Below are positions 9,127 to 17,341 of a DNA stretch of 63,617 nt, piece by piece; positions within the stretch are counted from its first letter, which is position 1; every line of letters starts with the position of its first letter. The stretch is from Bacteroidota bacterium (GTDB lineage: Bacteria > Bacteroidota > Bacteroidia > Bacteroidales > VadinHA17): positions 1-63,617 of the forward strand of contig DRFJ01000046.1 in assembly GCA_011050615.1 (NCBI GenBank), written 5' to 3'. The notes beneath the pieces were generated by a model, which was given only the letters and a program-made list of their open reading frames with translations, made no database searches and had not been told where the DNA came from. The translations under genes were made by a program, and so were the position numbers.

Positions 9127-9624
9127 ATGCGAGAGATGCGGACATATTTCGGTGTATTCCTGGTCTTTGTTTTATCAGTCATTATTTTATCATGTTCTGA
9201 TGAATCGTACAGGATAGAATTCAATGAACTTGACACCGGAACATCAGCCGGCATCAGAGCCCTTCATGTTGTGAGTGCCGATGTAATATGGGCGTCAGGG
9301 ACTGGCGGAACATATGACAAACCTGAATTAAATGATAAAATTGCCGCATTTTCATCCGACGGCGGTTTTAACTGGAGTTTATCCGAAATTATGCCCCGTG
9401 AATACCGGTCGTGTGTAATATGGTTGCAGGATGATAAAAAAACGATAGCTTTTTCAATCGGTAAAACAGGCTGTGACTATTCGCTTGATATGGGTCGTAC
9501 CTGGATTAGCGGTACAGATGCAGAGGGTTATTATACGGCAAGGGCCGGCAGGGGAACCCTGTCAGGATTTGCGGCAGGGGATGAGGGGAAGCTGGCTAAA
9601 TTTGTAGTTGAAAGAGTTGAGTAG
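9127..9624 (+). CDS. YCF48-like beta-propeller lipoprotein, internally shortened
   Basis: A 165-residue lipoprotein with a signal peptide and lipobox ending LSCS (Cys about residue 26). Residues 30-58 look like the first blade of the exported YCF48/BNR-type propeller (RALHVVSADVIWASGTGGT), and residues from about 90 to the end look like its last blades (SIGKTGCDYSLDMGRTWISG). The central blades are missing and the join is in frame. Full-length relatives that I know are roughly twice as long, so this is probably an in-frame internal deletion. It may be non-functional or a minimal surface protein. An alternative start is the Met at 9136. It is co-oriented with and 41 bases before the Xaa-Pro aminopeptidase gene. 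Confidence 0.55.
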   Translation: MREMRTYFGVFLVFVLSVIILSCSDESYRIEFNELDTGTSAGIRALHVVSADVIWASGTGGTYDKPELNDKIAAFSSDGGFNWSLSEIMPREYRSCVIWLQDDKKTIAFSIGKTGCDYSLDMGRTWISGTDAEGYYTARAGRGTLSGFAAGDEGKLAKFVVERVE

Positions 9625-9640
9625 GCTTGAGTTGAGTATA

Positions 9641-9665
9641 AATCATAAATCATAATTCATAATTA
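9641..9665. repeat. AT-rich CATAATT/CATAAAT repeats before pepP
   Basis: Near-tandem AATCATAAATCATAATT units directly upstream of the aminopeptidase start codon, like those at 4651-4672. Their position means they also supply the untranslated leader of the gene. Confidence 0.35.
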
Positions 9666-11447
9666 ATGAACAGGAAACTTGCAGCTATAAGAACTAGGAT
9701 GAAGAACAATGGTATAGCCGCTTACATAATACCAGTCACCGATCCTCACCTTGGTGAATATGTCCCTGATCACTGGCGGATAATAAGGTGGCTTACCGGA
9801 TTTACAGGTTCAGCGGCTAATGTTGTTATAACTGATAGTTTTGCCGGACTCTGGACCGATTCGAGGTATTTCATTCAAGCGGAAAACCAGCTTAAAGGCT
9901 CAGGGTTTGAACTGGTAAAATTAAAAATACCGCATACCCCCGAATATATTGACTGGCTGGCGGCCAATCTTGCGAAAGGAAGTCTGGTGGCAACTGATGG
10001 CAGGATAATGCCAGCAGGTACAGTAAGAATGATCGAGAAGGCCTTCGCAAGGAAAAGAATAAAGCTGGATACAGGCTATGATCTTATTTCCGGTATCTGG
10101 AAGGACAGGGAACCTATGCCACAGGATGAGGCTTTTGAGCATTCCCTTAGCTATGCCGGAAAAAGCAGGAAGGAAAAAATAACTGAGGTAAGGGAAGAAA
10201 TGAAAGCAATAGGGGCAGACTATCACCTCTTAACCTCACTTGACGACATTGCATGGTTACTGAATATCAGGGGAGGGGATGTAAAGTTCAGCCCGCTTTT
10301 TACTTCATTCGCAATTATAAGTCACATTGATGTAAAATTATTTGCGGGCCTTGAAAAAATACCTGTTAACCTCCGGCAGAAACTTAAAAATGATGGTGTT
10401 CGTCTCATGGCCTATGACAGAGTGGGTCCTGAACTGGAAAAGCTCGAAGAAGGCAGAAGTATTATAATTACCCCCGGTACAACCTCAGCATTATTGTTTA
10501 AGGCAATTCCCGCCAGGGTGGATATTATTGAGGAAATAAGCATCCCTACACGGATGAAGGCTGTTAAGAACAGGGTGGAAACAGAGAATATAAGGCAGGT
10601 TATGATAAAGGACGGGCTGGCACTTACCAGGTTCTTTTACTGGCTTGAAAATTCCATCGGTAAAATAAAAATAAGCGAAATAAGTGCGGCAGATAAGTTG
10701 CTTGAATACAGGTTGCAACAGGCCGATTGCGAAGGACCGAGTTTCGCCACCATTGCAGCATATAATGAACATGGAGCCCTGCCTCATTACTGTGCCACGC
10801 CTGAAACAGATGCTGAACTGAAGCCTGAGGGTATATTCCTGCTGGACAGCGGAGGGCAATATTATGGCGGAACAACTGATGTTACAAGGACTGTGTGCCT
10901 GGGAAGTCCCACAGAAAGGCAGAAGACCGATTTTACACTGGCTCTTAAAGGGACTATAAACCTGGCAATGGCAAAGTTCCCCCTGGGTACAAAGGGCTAC
11001 CAGATTGAAATTCTTGCCCGTAAGGCATTGTGGGAACATGGGCTGAATTACGGACATGGCACAGGACACGGGGTGGGATACTTCCTGAATGTGCATGAAG
11101 GACCCCAGACTATTGGCACAGGTGCCAGCGGCGACATTAAAACTATTCTTGAACCCGGAATGCTTACAGCTGATGAACCGGCTATATACAGGGAAGGTGA
11201 ATATGGTTTCAGAACTGAAAATTTGCTTCTCTGTGTTGAAGACAGGGAAACCGGGTACGGTACCTTCCTGAAATTTGAAACAGTTACCCTCTGTTATATT
11301 GATACTTCACTTATTGCAAAGGAACTCATGACTGAACCCGAGATCATATGGTTGAATGAATACCACGATCGTGTTTACAACCTTCTCAGCCAGCTGTTAC
11401 CGGAGAAGATAAAGCAATGGCTGAAGGTTAAAACGAGGACTATCTAA
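9666..11447 (+). CDS. Xaa-Pro aminopeptidase (M24B, aminopeptidase P family)
   Basis: A 593-residue cytoplasmic metallopeptidase that removes an N-terminal residue when proline is second. It has the long three-domain form: two creatinase-like N-terminal domains (about 1-300) and the pita-bread catalytic domain (about 310-530), plus a C-terminal extension. Metal ligands are visible: the two Asp in LLDSGGQYYGGTTDVTR, the His in GHGTGHGVG, and the Glu residues in TADEPAIY and FRTENLLL. No signal peptide is present, so it would work on peptides taken up after the exported peptidases act. Its stop codon lies inside a long inverted repeat that probably ends transcription. Confidence 0.93.
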   Translation: MNRKLAAIRTRMKNNGIAAYIIPVTDPHLGEYVPDHWRIIRWLTGFTGSAANVVITDSFAGLWTDSRYFIQAENQLKGSGFELVKLKIPHTPEYIDWLAANLAKGSLVATDGRIMPAGTVRMIEKAFARKRIKLDTGYDLISGIWKDREPMPQDEAFEHSLSYAGKSRKEKITEVREEMKAIGADYHLLTSLDDIAWLLNIRGGDVKFSPLFTSFAIISHIDVKLFAGLEKIPVNLRQKLKNDGVRLMAYDRVGPELEKLEEGRSIIITPGTTSALLFKAIPARVDIIEEISIPTRMKAVKNRVETENIRQVMIKDGLALTRFFYWLENSIGKIKISEISAADKLLEYRLQQADCEGPSFATIAAYNEHGALPHYCATPETDAELKPEGIFLLDSGGQYYGGTTDVTRTVCLGSPTERQKTDFTLALKGTINLAMAKFPLGTKGYQIEILARKALWEHGLNYGHGTGHGVGYFLNVHEGPQTIGTGASGDIKTILEPGMLTADEPAIYREGEYGFRTENLLLCVEDRETGYGTFLKFETVTLCYIDTSLIAKELMTEPEIIWLNEYHDRVYNLLSQLLPEKIKQWLKVKTRTI

Positions 11448-11470
11448 ATCAGGGTACTCGTTTTAACCTT
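11424..11470. terminator. bidirectional terminator between convergent genes
   Basis: A 14-bp perfect inverted repeat (11424-11437 and 11457-11470) with a 19-base loop. Each arm has an A- or T-rich outer half, giving a T-rich tail on both strands. It spans the last codons of the aminopeptidase gene and the gap before the convergent S9 gene. Confidence 0.7.
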
Positions 11471-11479
11471 TCCAGTGCC

Positions 11480-13660
11480 TCATCTCTCATCTCTTATTTT
11501 CAGGTGTTTCATCAAAAACTCCACCGTTGCCTTATTCACGGCTACCTGATTCATGTAGATCATAAAATGGTGGGTGTCATCCACAAGGGTCATGGTTTCA
11601 AAGGGGGCACCAAGCTTCCTGAGTCTCTGAACCAGGTCTGTTGACTGGTTATAATCTACATTCCTGTCATCGTCAGCATGTATTATCAGACCGGGGGATT
11701 CCCATCCTTCTACATAGGCTACCGGTGATGATCTCCACGCCAGTTCAAGGGCATAATCGGCATCAGGCACCTTTTCATAGCCCCCGCTGCCGGAGTATGA
11801 TGACCTGCCCCATGCTGTCCAGTCATGGACACCCGATATATCCACACCTGCTGCAAAAAGGTCAGAGTTACGACCCAGGGCCATAGCGGTGAGATAGCCT
11901 CCGTATGATCCTCCGTATATCCCTATCCTGCCGGCATCAATAAAATCCCGGGAGGCCAGCCACCGGTGGGCTGCAAGTACATCCTGGTATTCTGAAGCGC
12001 CCCTTCTCCCGCCATCAGCCGGGTTATGGAATTCATAGCCATAGCCTATCCCCAGCCTGAAATTAACCGATAATACTACAAAGCCCTTTGATGCAAGATA
12101 TTGATTTACTGCGTATGCATTGGAATAATAAGACGAATAATGCCATCCCAGTAGCATCTGCCTTGGGGGGCCGCCATGTACAAAGATAACAGCAGGCTTC
12201 CTGCCCTTGATCTTTTCATTATTGAATACCGTACCGTGAATATTTGTCCCGTCAGCAGCCCTGAAAACGGCCTGGTAGGGTTTCACGAGCTCCGATTCCG
12301 GGTAGTCGTGAGGAATAAGATGAGAGGCCAGTATCTGTCGCTTACCACCGGCCATATCCATCACCTCAACAAGGGGTGGCCTTTTGGGGCCGGCTGCAAT
12401 ATATACGATATGTTTACCATCACCTGTCATGAAAGGTGTCCATTCATTTCCGTCACCGGGAGTCATAACTTTCATATCCTGTTTGTCCACCGACACTTTT
12501 ACTATATGTCTGCGGTCGATATCATGCGCATCGGGGCCTGTATTTCCTGCAAAAAGTAAATGCCGGCCGTCAGCACTCATTGATATATATTCAGCCATGA
12601 ACTCGCCCGGAGTGAGGAGAAGCAGGTTTTCACCTTGCGGATCTGTTGAGTAAAGGTGTGGCCATCCGTCATGGTAGGAAAGGAAGACTATCCTGTCTTT
12701 CCCCCAGTGCAGGTTAGTCCCTCCCTGTGTTGACGGAAGCGATCCCCTCATAGTATTTGGAGATTCCCAGACTGGATAAGAGCCGGAACCATTTATCCCG
12801 GCAACCATTATCTTCCATGGCCTGGGAACCCGGGCCAGGGCTGAATCCGGGGCACCACCACTTCCGGCTGTACGTATAAAGGCTATATGAGTGCCATCGG
12901 GTGACCATACAGGGGAGCTGTCATGATCATAGCCGGGGTCGATCCAGCTTACCGGCTCACCCGGGCCGTTGTAAATACCTATAAAGGAATGATCTCCCCG
13001 TGATGATCTGAAAGCCAGTTTATCCCCCCGGGGCGACCATACGGGCGATGAATTATTTCCCCTGAGAGTAAACAGCCTGGACGGTTTGGCCGAACCATCA
13101 ATGGGTACTGTCCATACCTGCCCTCCCCGGGTGAAAGCAATCACGTCGCTTCGGGGTGAGATAAGCGGATTAAGCCCTTCAGCCAGCATCACGGGTTCAC
13201 CACCATGGAAGGGGACTGACCAGATGCCCACTTCCGGAGGCTCGGGGCAGGATAATGCATTCACTGGCTCTTCATCGCGCCAGTTCGAACCAAAGTCACC
13301 CCCCCTGATAAATACACACCACTCTCCGTCAGGCGATAGTGACAATGAAGAAAGGGCCTGACCGTCGTCATCAGTATAGCCGGTCAACTGGCGCGCTTCA
13401 AAAGAAGGTCCCTCTGCCACATAGATATTGCGTATGCCTTCCTTGTTGATAGTCCAGGCTATCCTGGATCCGGAGGATGATACAGTCAACCCGGCAGGAA
13501 AGGGACAGGACATCACCTGCTCAAGGGTGTAATCGCTTTCCTGGGCCCAGGTGTTTGACCACTGGTATGGCATCATCAGTAATACAACAGACAGGATAAA
13601 AGAGACCCTTCCGGAAAGACCGGTGAAAAAAAGTTTAAGAAAAATCATGGATTTGTGCAT
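11480..13660 (-). CDS. S9 family peptidase (acylaminoacyl/oligopeptidase-like), exported
   Basis: A 726-residue exported S9 peptidase. A signal peptide covers about the first 40 residues, with an unusually long basic N-terminal stretch before the hydrophobic core (VSFILSVVLLMMPYQ). WD40/PD40-type propeller repeats follow (SLSPDGEWC, WSPRGDKLAF, WSPDGTHIAF). The C-terminal hydrolase domain carries GGSYGGY (Ser585), HADDDRNV (Asp665) and DDTHHF (His697/698). It lacks the double-Glu element typical of DPP-IV, so acylaminoacyl-peptidase or S9C oligopeptidase activity is more likely. Its coding DNA is noticeably GC-richer than its neighbours. It converges with the Xaa-Pro aminopeptidase gene. Confidence 0.9.
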   Translation of the reverse strand: MHKSMIFLKLFFTGLSGRVSFILSVVLLMMPYQWSNTWAQESDYTLEQVMSCPFPAGLTVSSSGSRIAWTINKEGIRNIYVAEGPSFEARQLTGYTDDDGQALSSLSLSPDGEWCVFIRGGDFGSNWRDEEPVNALSCPEPPEVGIWSVPFHGGEPVMLAEGLNPLISPRSDVIAFTRGGQVWTVPIDGSAKPSRLFTLRGNNSSPVWSPRGDKLAFRSSRGDHSFIGIYNGPGEPVSWIDPGYDHDSSPVWSPDGTHIAFIRTAGSGGAPDSALARVPRPWKIMVAGINGSGSYPVWESPNTMRGSLPSTQGGTNLHWGKDRIVFLSYHDGWPHLYSTDPQGENLLLLTPGEFMAEYISMSADGRHLLFAGNTGPDAHDIDRRHIVKVSVDKQDMKVMTPGDGNEWTPFMTGDGKHIVYIAAGPKRPPLVEVMDMAGGKRQILASHLIPHDYPESELVKPYQAVFRAADGTNIHGTVFNNEKIKGRKPAVIFVHGGPPRQMLLGWHYSSYYSNAYAVNQYLASKGFVVLSVNFRLGIGYGYEFHNPADGGRRGASEYQDVLAAHRWLASRDFIDAGRIGIYGGSYGGYLTAMALGRNSDLFAAGVDISGVHDWTAWGRSSYSGSGGYEKVPDADYALELAWRSSPVAYVEGWESPGLIIHADDDRNVDYNQSTDLVQRLRKLGAPFETMTLVDDTHHFMIYMNQVAVNKATVEFLMKHLKIRDER

Positions 13661-13686
13661 TGTATGTGAATTTTTATTTTAAAAAT

Positions 13687-13716
13687 CGAAAGTATGCGGT
13701 AATAAAAATAAGCAAA
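13687..13716 (-). promoter_or_regulatory. candidate Bacteroidota promoter for the S9 gene
   Basis: On the minus strand TTTG (13713-13716) is followed after 18 bases by TACTTTCG (13687-13694), close to the -33 TTTG / -7 TAnnTTTG consensus with one mismatch. It sits about 30 bases upstream of the start codon at 13660. Confidence 0.4.
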
Positions 13717-13768
13717 CGAAATAATACTTATTATTTTTACAGTCTAAAAAAAACATAAAAACAACACA

Positions 13769-15049
13769 ATGCAACGACTGATTATATTTCTTTTTGCAGG
13801 CATATTGCTATCATCGTGTGCTGAAAGGTACATGAGCCTTGAAGAAAGACTGGGCAGCCTTGAGGCAGAAAAGATCGATACAATAAGCGCCGACACCTCC
13901 GTTTTTGAGAAAGCTTATGAAATTCACCTCTTACAACCTGTTGACCATAATGATCCGGGAGGTGAAAAATTCAGCCAGAGGATCTATTTGTCATATGCCG
14001 GTCCGGATAGGCCGGTTGTACTGGTTACAGAAGGGTATGGTGCAGAAAGGAATTATACCACTGAACTGGCCGCTTATCTTGACTGTAACCAGATAATAGC
14101 AGAGCATCGCTATTTCGGCGAGTCTGTGCCTGAGAACGCCGGATGGGAATACCTGAATACCTGCCAGGCAGCATCCGATCATCACAGGATAATTGAAATC
14201 TTCAGTGAAATGTTCAGTGGAGAATGGATTACTACCGGCATAAGTAAGGGCGGCCAGACCGTTATGTATCATAGCTATTATTATCCGGATGATGCTCATA
14301 TAAGGATTCCCTACGTGGCGCCCCTGAATTTCGGTCCTGAGGATCCCCGCATTTATACCTTCCTTGATACAGTAGGTTCTGATTTTTGCAGGGAGAGGGT
14401 GCTTGCAGCACAGAAACATATACTTGACAACAGGGATGTTTACTATCCCATGATGCTCGAAAAGGCAGCAGAGGATGGTTTAACATTTACCAGGGTGGGC
14501 GGCCCCGAAGAAGCCTTTGAATATGCCGTGCTCGAATATGATTTTGCTTACTGGCAATGGGGTAACACGGAGTGCGATGAAATACTTATTGAAGATGATC
14601 CGGAAAAGGTTTTTGACCAGTTTTTCAGCATCAGTGATGTAAGTTATTTCTCAGATCAGGGAATAGAGCAGTTTGAACCCTTCTTTTATCAGGCCCTTAC
14701 CGAAATAGGCTATTACGGATACAGGTTTGATCTGTTTGATGACCAGCTTGAGTACGTTTCGGATTCCGATATGCCGGATTTCAGCTTTTCTGCACCACAG
14801 GGTATTGAACTGGATTATGACTATGAACTGATGGAGAAGGTTGATGAATATATTCGTGACGCATACAATTTTATATTTATTTATGGCATGCAGGATACCT
14901 GGACGGCTACAGGCGTCCAGCTCAGCGGCCGTTCCAACTCCCTCAAGATAATGAAAATGGAAGGAGATCACAGGACGAGGATAAATAATCTGCCGGAGGA
15001 GCAACGGGAGCTAGTGCTCAAAACCCTGAATGATTGGCTCAATGATTAA
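13769..15049 (+). CDS. S37-type (PS-10) tripeptidyl aminopeptidase-like lipoprotein
   Basis: A 426-residue lipoprotein (lipobox LLSSC, Cys17) with the alpha/beta-hydrolase fold of peptidase family S37 (PS-10), often also labelled S28-like. Landmarks are the LLQPVDHNDP start of the domain, EHRYFGES at about 112-119, the nucleophile elbow ITTGISKGGQT (Ser159), and a C-terminal GMQDTWT acid and GDHRTR histidine segment. The family includes tripeptidyl aminopeptidases that act on Pro-containing peptides, which fits the peptidase cluster. It is anchored in the envelope. It is divergent from the S9 gene at 11480-13660. Confidence 0.82.
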   Translation: MQRLIIFLFAGILLSSCAERYMSLEERLGSLEAEKIDTISADTSVFEKAYEIHLLQPVDHNDPGGEKFSQRIYLSYAGPDRPVVLVTEGYGAERNYTTELAAYLDCNQIIAEHRYFGESVPENAGWEYLNTCQAASDHHRIIEIFSEMFSGEWITTGISKGGQTVMYHSYYYPDDAHIRIPYVAPLNFGPEDPRIYTFLDTVGSDFCRERVLAAQKHILDNRDVYYPMMLEKAAEDGLTFTRVGGPEEAFEYAVLEYDFAYWQWGNTECDEILIEDDPEKVFDQFFSISDVSYFSDQGIEQFEPFFYQALTEIGYYGYRFDLFDDQLEYVSDSDMPDFSFSAPQGIELDYDYELMEKVDEYIRDAYNFIFIYGMQDTWTATGVQLSGRSNSLKIMKMEGDHRTRINNLPEEQRELVLKTLNDWLND

Positions 15050-15059
15050 TTTTGAAATG

Positions 15060-15088
15060 TGAGATGCAAACTAATATTTCGCATCTCA
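15060..15088. terminator. weak hairpin between convergent genes
   Basis: TGAGATGC (15060-15067) and GCATCTCA (15081-15088) form an 8-bp stem around a 13-base loop between the convergent S37 and GH127 genes. There is no clear T-tract, so termination is possible but not certain. Confidence 0.4.
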
Positions 15089-17122
15089 TCTCTTGATAAC
15101 CGGGAACTCCGTTATCCTCAGCTTTGCGCTACCGTAGGGGACGAGTTCCAGTTCAACCGCTTCGCCGTCAGTTTTTACCGGGCTAATTGGCGGATCTGCT
15201 GCCGAGTTATCCTTTAAGCCCCATCCGGGTAGTTTTACCCCCCTGACCTTAAGTACAACGGGTGCTTCTTCAGTCCATTCAATATGTTGTTCATCCTCAT
15301 TAGACCATAGCATGTCCCCCTTATCAGCAAAGGGGTAGGGCCCGACAGGATTTTTTTCAACACTGATGCTCCCGGCCGGGTTTTCCTCATCAATCAGCAA
15401 ACCATAGTTCCAGTCTGTGGTCGGGTGGATCTGCCAGTCTGTTGCACCCATATAATTATATTTCCGGTAACTCATTTCAGTTTCAGAATATTCCTTCCCT
15501 ATCCTCAGTGAATAATACAGGGGACCCCTTAATACTGAAATTGAATTATTATACCTTCTTTCAGTTCTTATTTTTAAGGGTATGTTGAGTGATACACTGT
15601 CACCGTCATTCCACCTGTTCAGTATTTTTACTGTTTCTCCTGCTCCGGCGCTTAAAGTGCCGCCTTTATGGATAACAGTACATTCCTCACTCCACTCAGG
15701 TATCCGGAGGTAGAGAGGGAACTCAGTCCTTGTATCGATATTTATCCTGAAGATTATATTTCCTTCAAAGGGATAATCCGTTTCCTCGCTTATCTTAACC
15801 CGGGTGCCATTGCCAACCATTGCTCTTACAACAGACGGACCATATATACTTGCTATAAGTCCCCCGTCATGAGTTGCCATCCACATGTGCTCCACCATTT
15901 TGGGCCACCCCTGGTGCATATTTGCCAGACAGCAGGGATAATTTGGCATAAGGCCGTATATGTTTGATTCGTCCCTGTTGGTACTCCAGTTTCTTTTCGC
16001 GACACTTACGAGTACCTGATTTGACTGCTGGTCGTACTGGTGTGTCCATCCATCGGCTGTCATTGTGCCGGGCAAGGCATTATAGGCCAGGTATTCAAGC
16101 CTGTCGGCCAGTGAAATATCACCAAAAATACCGAAGAGTTTTTCAAGGGAGTACATATATTCCACCACTGCGCATAACTCGGTACCCTGGGCCGGACTTT
16201 TCCCTGACAGATGCTCATCACCGGAGAACCTTCCTCCAGCCTGGTCATGGTGTATCATATAGTTATTAATACCTGTAAATACAGCATCCTTAAACCTGTT
16301 ATCCCCTGACTGCTGGTACCATAAGCCGGGGTACTTAATAGCCATTGCATTGTTTACCACGTGGGCAGTCAGACCCTCGGCCTGCCAGTTATGTGGAATA
16401 AGTCCTTCTGAAACAGCATTTGAATCCCAGGGAAAAGTATAATAGTATGCAGTCCAATCGAAACTGTTCTGCTGTATTGATTCAATAGTTTCGAGTATCC
16501 AGGGTTCTTTCAGCCTTTTGTAAAGCCAGTATGCAACAACTGCATGTTCCATTGCCCTTACACCCCTCCATTCTTTGTCGGGCCAGTCGGGCTCATTGTC
16601 ATGCAGGTACCTGAAATAGCCTGTAATCACATCCAGGGCTTTCTGGTTACCTGTAGCCTCGTAATATTCCATTAATACTTTGGAACCCACTGCCAGCGGC
16701 CACCTGTCGGTCGTTGTTTCCGGGCCGAACCACCCATCAGGTCTTGAGCTGTTTAGGATAAAATCCATCCATTCCCCAACTTTCAGCTTCAGCCTGTTAT
16801 CATCAATAACATATGCCAGGGGCACCAGTCCGTCGAGGTAATAAGGGCCTCGTTCCCATGATTCACCTCCTTTGTCCTTCCATCCCGACAATAGGAGATC
16901 TTCCCAGAACTCACCGAGGTGACCGGTAAGGCCGTCGGCCTGTAACTCAAGTTGGTCCCTGAGCCAGCCTTCCGGTTTTATGCTGCCCAGGGGCAGTTTA
17001 ATATATGCTTCCTGAACCAACGGTTTCGGGTTAACAGGGTAAAGAGGCCTGTCCGGCTCTTTATTGCATCCGGTAAGTGCAAAGCCGATTATTACGGCAC
17101 CAAGTAAAAGTGGATTTTTCAT
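15086..17122 (-). CDS. GH127/DUF1680-type beta-L-arabinofuranosidase-like lipoprotein
   Basis: A 678-residue exported glycosidase of the GH127 (former DUF1680) group. The signal peptide ends in a lipobox (ALTGC, Cys19). An (alpha/alpha)6 barrel spans about 40-450 and beta-sandwich domains follow. The zinc/nucleophile site of the family is recognisable: Glu315 and Cys317 in GTELCAVV, and Cys397-Cys398 in NYPCCLANM, corresponding to the Glu-x-Cys and Cys-Cys ligands of the characterised arabinofuranosidase. GH127 relatives differ in sugar specificity, so only a family call is safe. It lies divergent to the SusC/SusD operon at 17341, and the two may form a small glycan-use locus. It is the only glycosidase seen in the window. 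Confidence 0.85.
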   Translation of the reverse strand: MKNPLLLGAVIIGFALTGCNKEPDRPLYPVNPKPLVQEAYIKLPLGSIKPEGWLRDQLELQADGLTGHLGEFWEDLLLSGWKDKGGESWERGPYYLDGLVPLAYVIDDNRLKLKVGEWMDFILNSSRPDGWFGPETTTDRWPLAVGSKVLMEYYEATGNQKALDVITGYFRYLHDNEPDWPDKEWRGVRAMEHAVVAYWLYKRLKEPWILETIESIQQNSFDWTAYYYTFPWDSNAVSEGLIPHNWQAEGLTAHVVNNAMAIKYPGLWYQQSGDNRFKDAVFTGINNYMIHHDQAGGRFSGDEHLSGKSPAQGTELCAVVEYMYSLEKLFGIFGDISLADRLEYLAYNALPGTMTADGWTHQYDQQSNQVLVSVAKRNWSTNRDESNIYGLMPNYPCCLANMHQGWPKMVEHMWMATHDGGLIASIYGPSVVRAMVGNGTRVKISEETDYPFEGNIIFRINIDTRTEFPLYLRIPEWSEECTVIHKGGTLSAGAGETVKILNRWNDGDSVSLNIPLKIRTERRYNNSISVLRGPLYYSLRIGKEYSETEMSYRKYNYMGATDWQIHPTTDWNYGLLIDEENPAGSISVEKNPVGPYPFADKGDMLWSNEDEQHIEWTEEAPVVLKVRGVKLPGWGLKDNSAADPPISPVKTDGEAVELELVPYGSAKLRITEFPVIKR

Positions 17123-17274
17123 TTTCAGGCAGTTTTGTTTTACGAATGTAAATTTATGGAAAAGTTGATAAAATAGATAAAGTTTATAAGGTTTATAAAA
17201 AGTATCGACACAGCATGTTGCGTCTCTTTAAAATTTAGATACAAATCTCTGAAAGATTAATAAATTTCGAATAT

Positions 17275-17341
17275 GATTTTTTTTTTTTTTGAAAATTATT
17301 TTACATTTGGCTGCATATTTCTAACCTAAAACTTAAATCTA
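17275..17341 (+). promoter_or_regulatory. promoter and leader of the first SusC operon
   Basis: A T-run (17275-17290) in place of a -33 TTTG is followed by TACATTTG (17302-17309), a full match to TAnnTTTG, then a short leader (CTAACCTAAAACTTAAATCT) into the start codon. The second SusC gene has the same arrangement with the same 31-base gap between TAnnTTTG and ATG. Confidence 0.6.

Noticed and set aside
9111-9220. TTG-initiated frame with a CERCGH zinc-ribbon-like start after AAGGAG
   Set aside because: The frame is only about 35 codons and overlaps the well-formed lipoprotein signal peptide in another frame; the CxxC is probably chance.
10491-11096. 201-codon minus-strand open frame inside the Xaa-Pro aminopeptidase gene
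   Set aside because: It is antisense to the conserved metal-binding part of a clear M24B enzyme and shows no family features.
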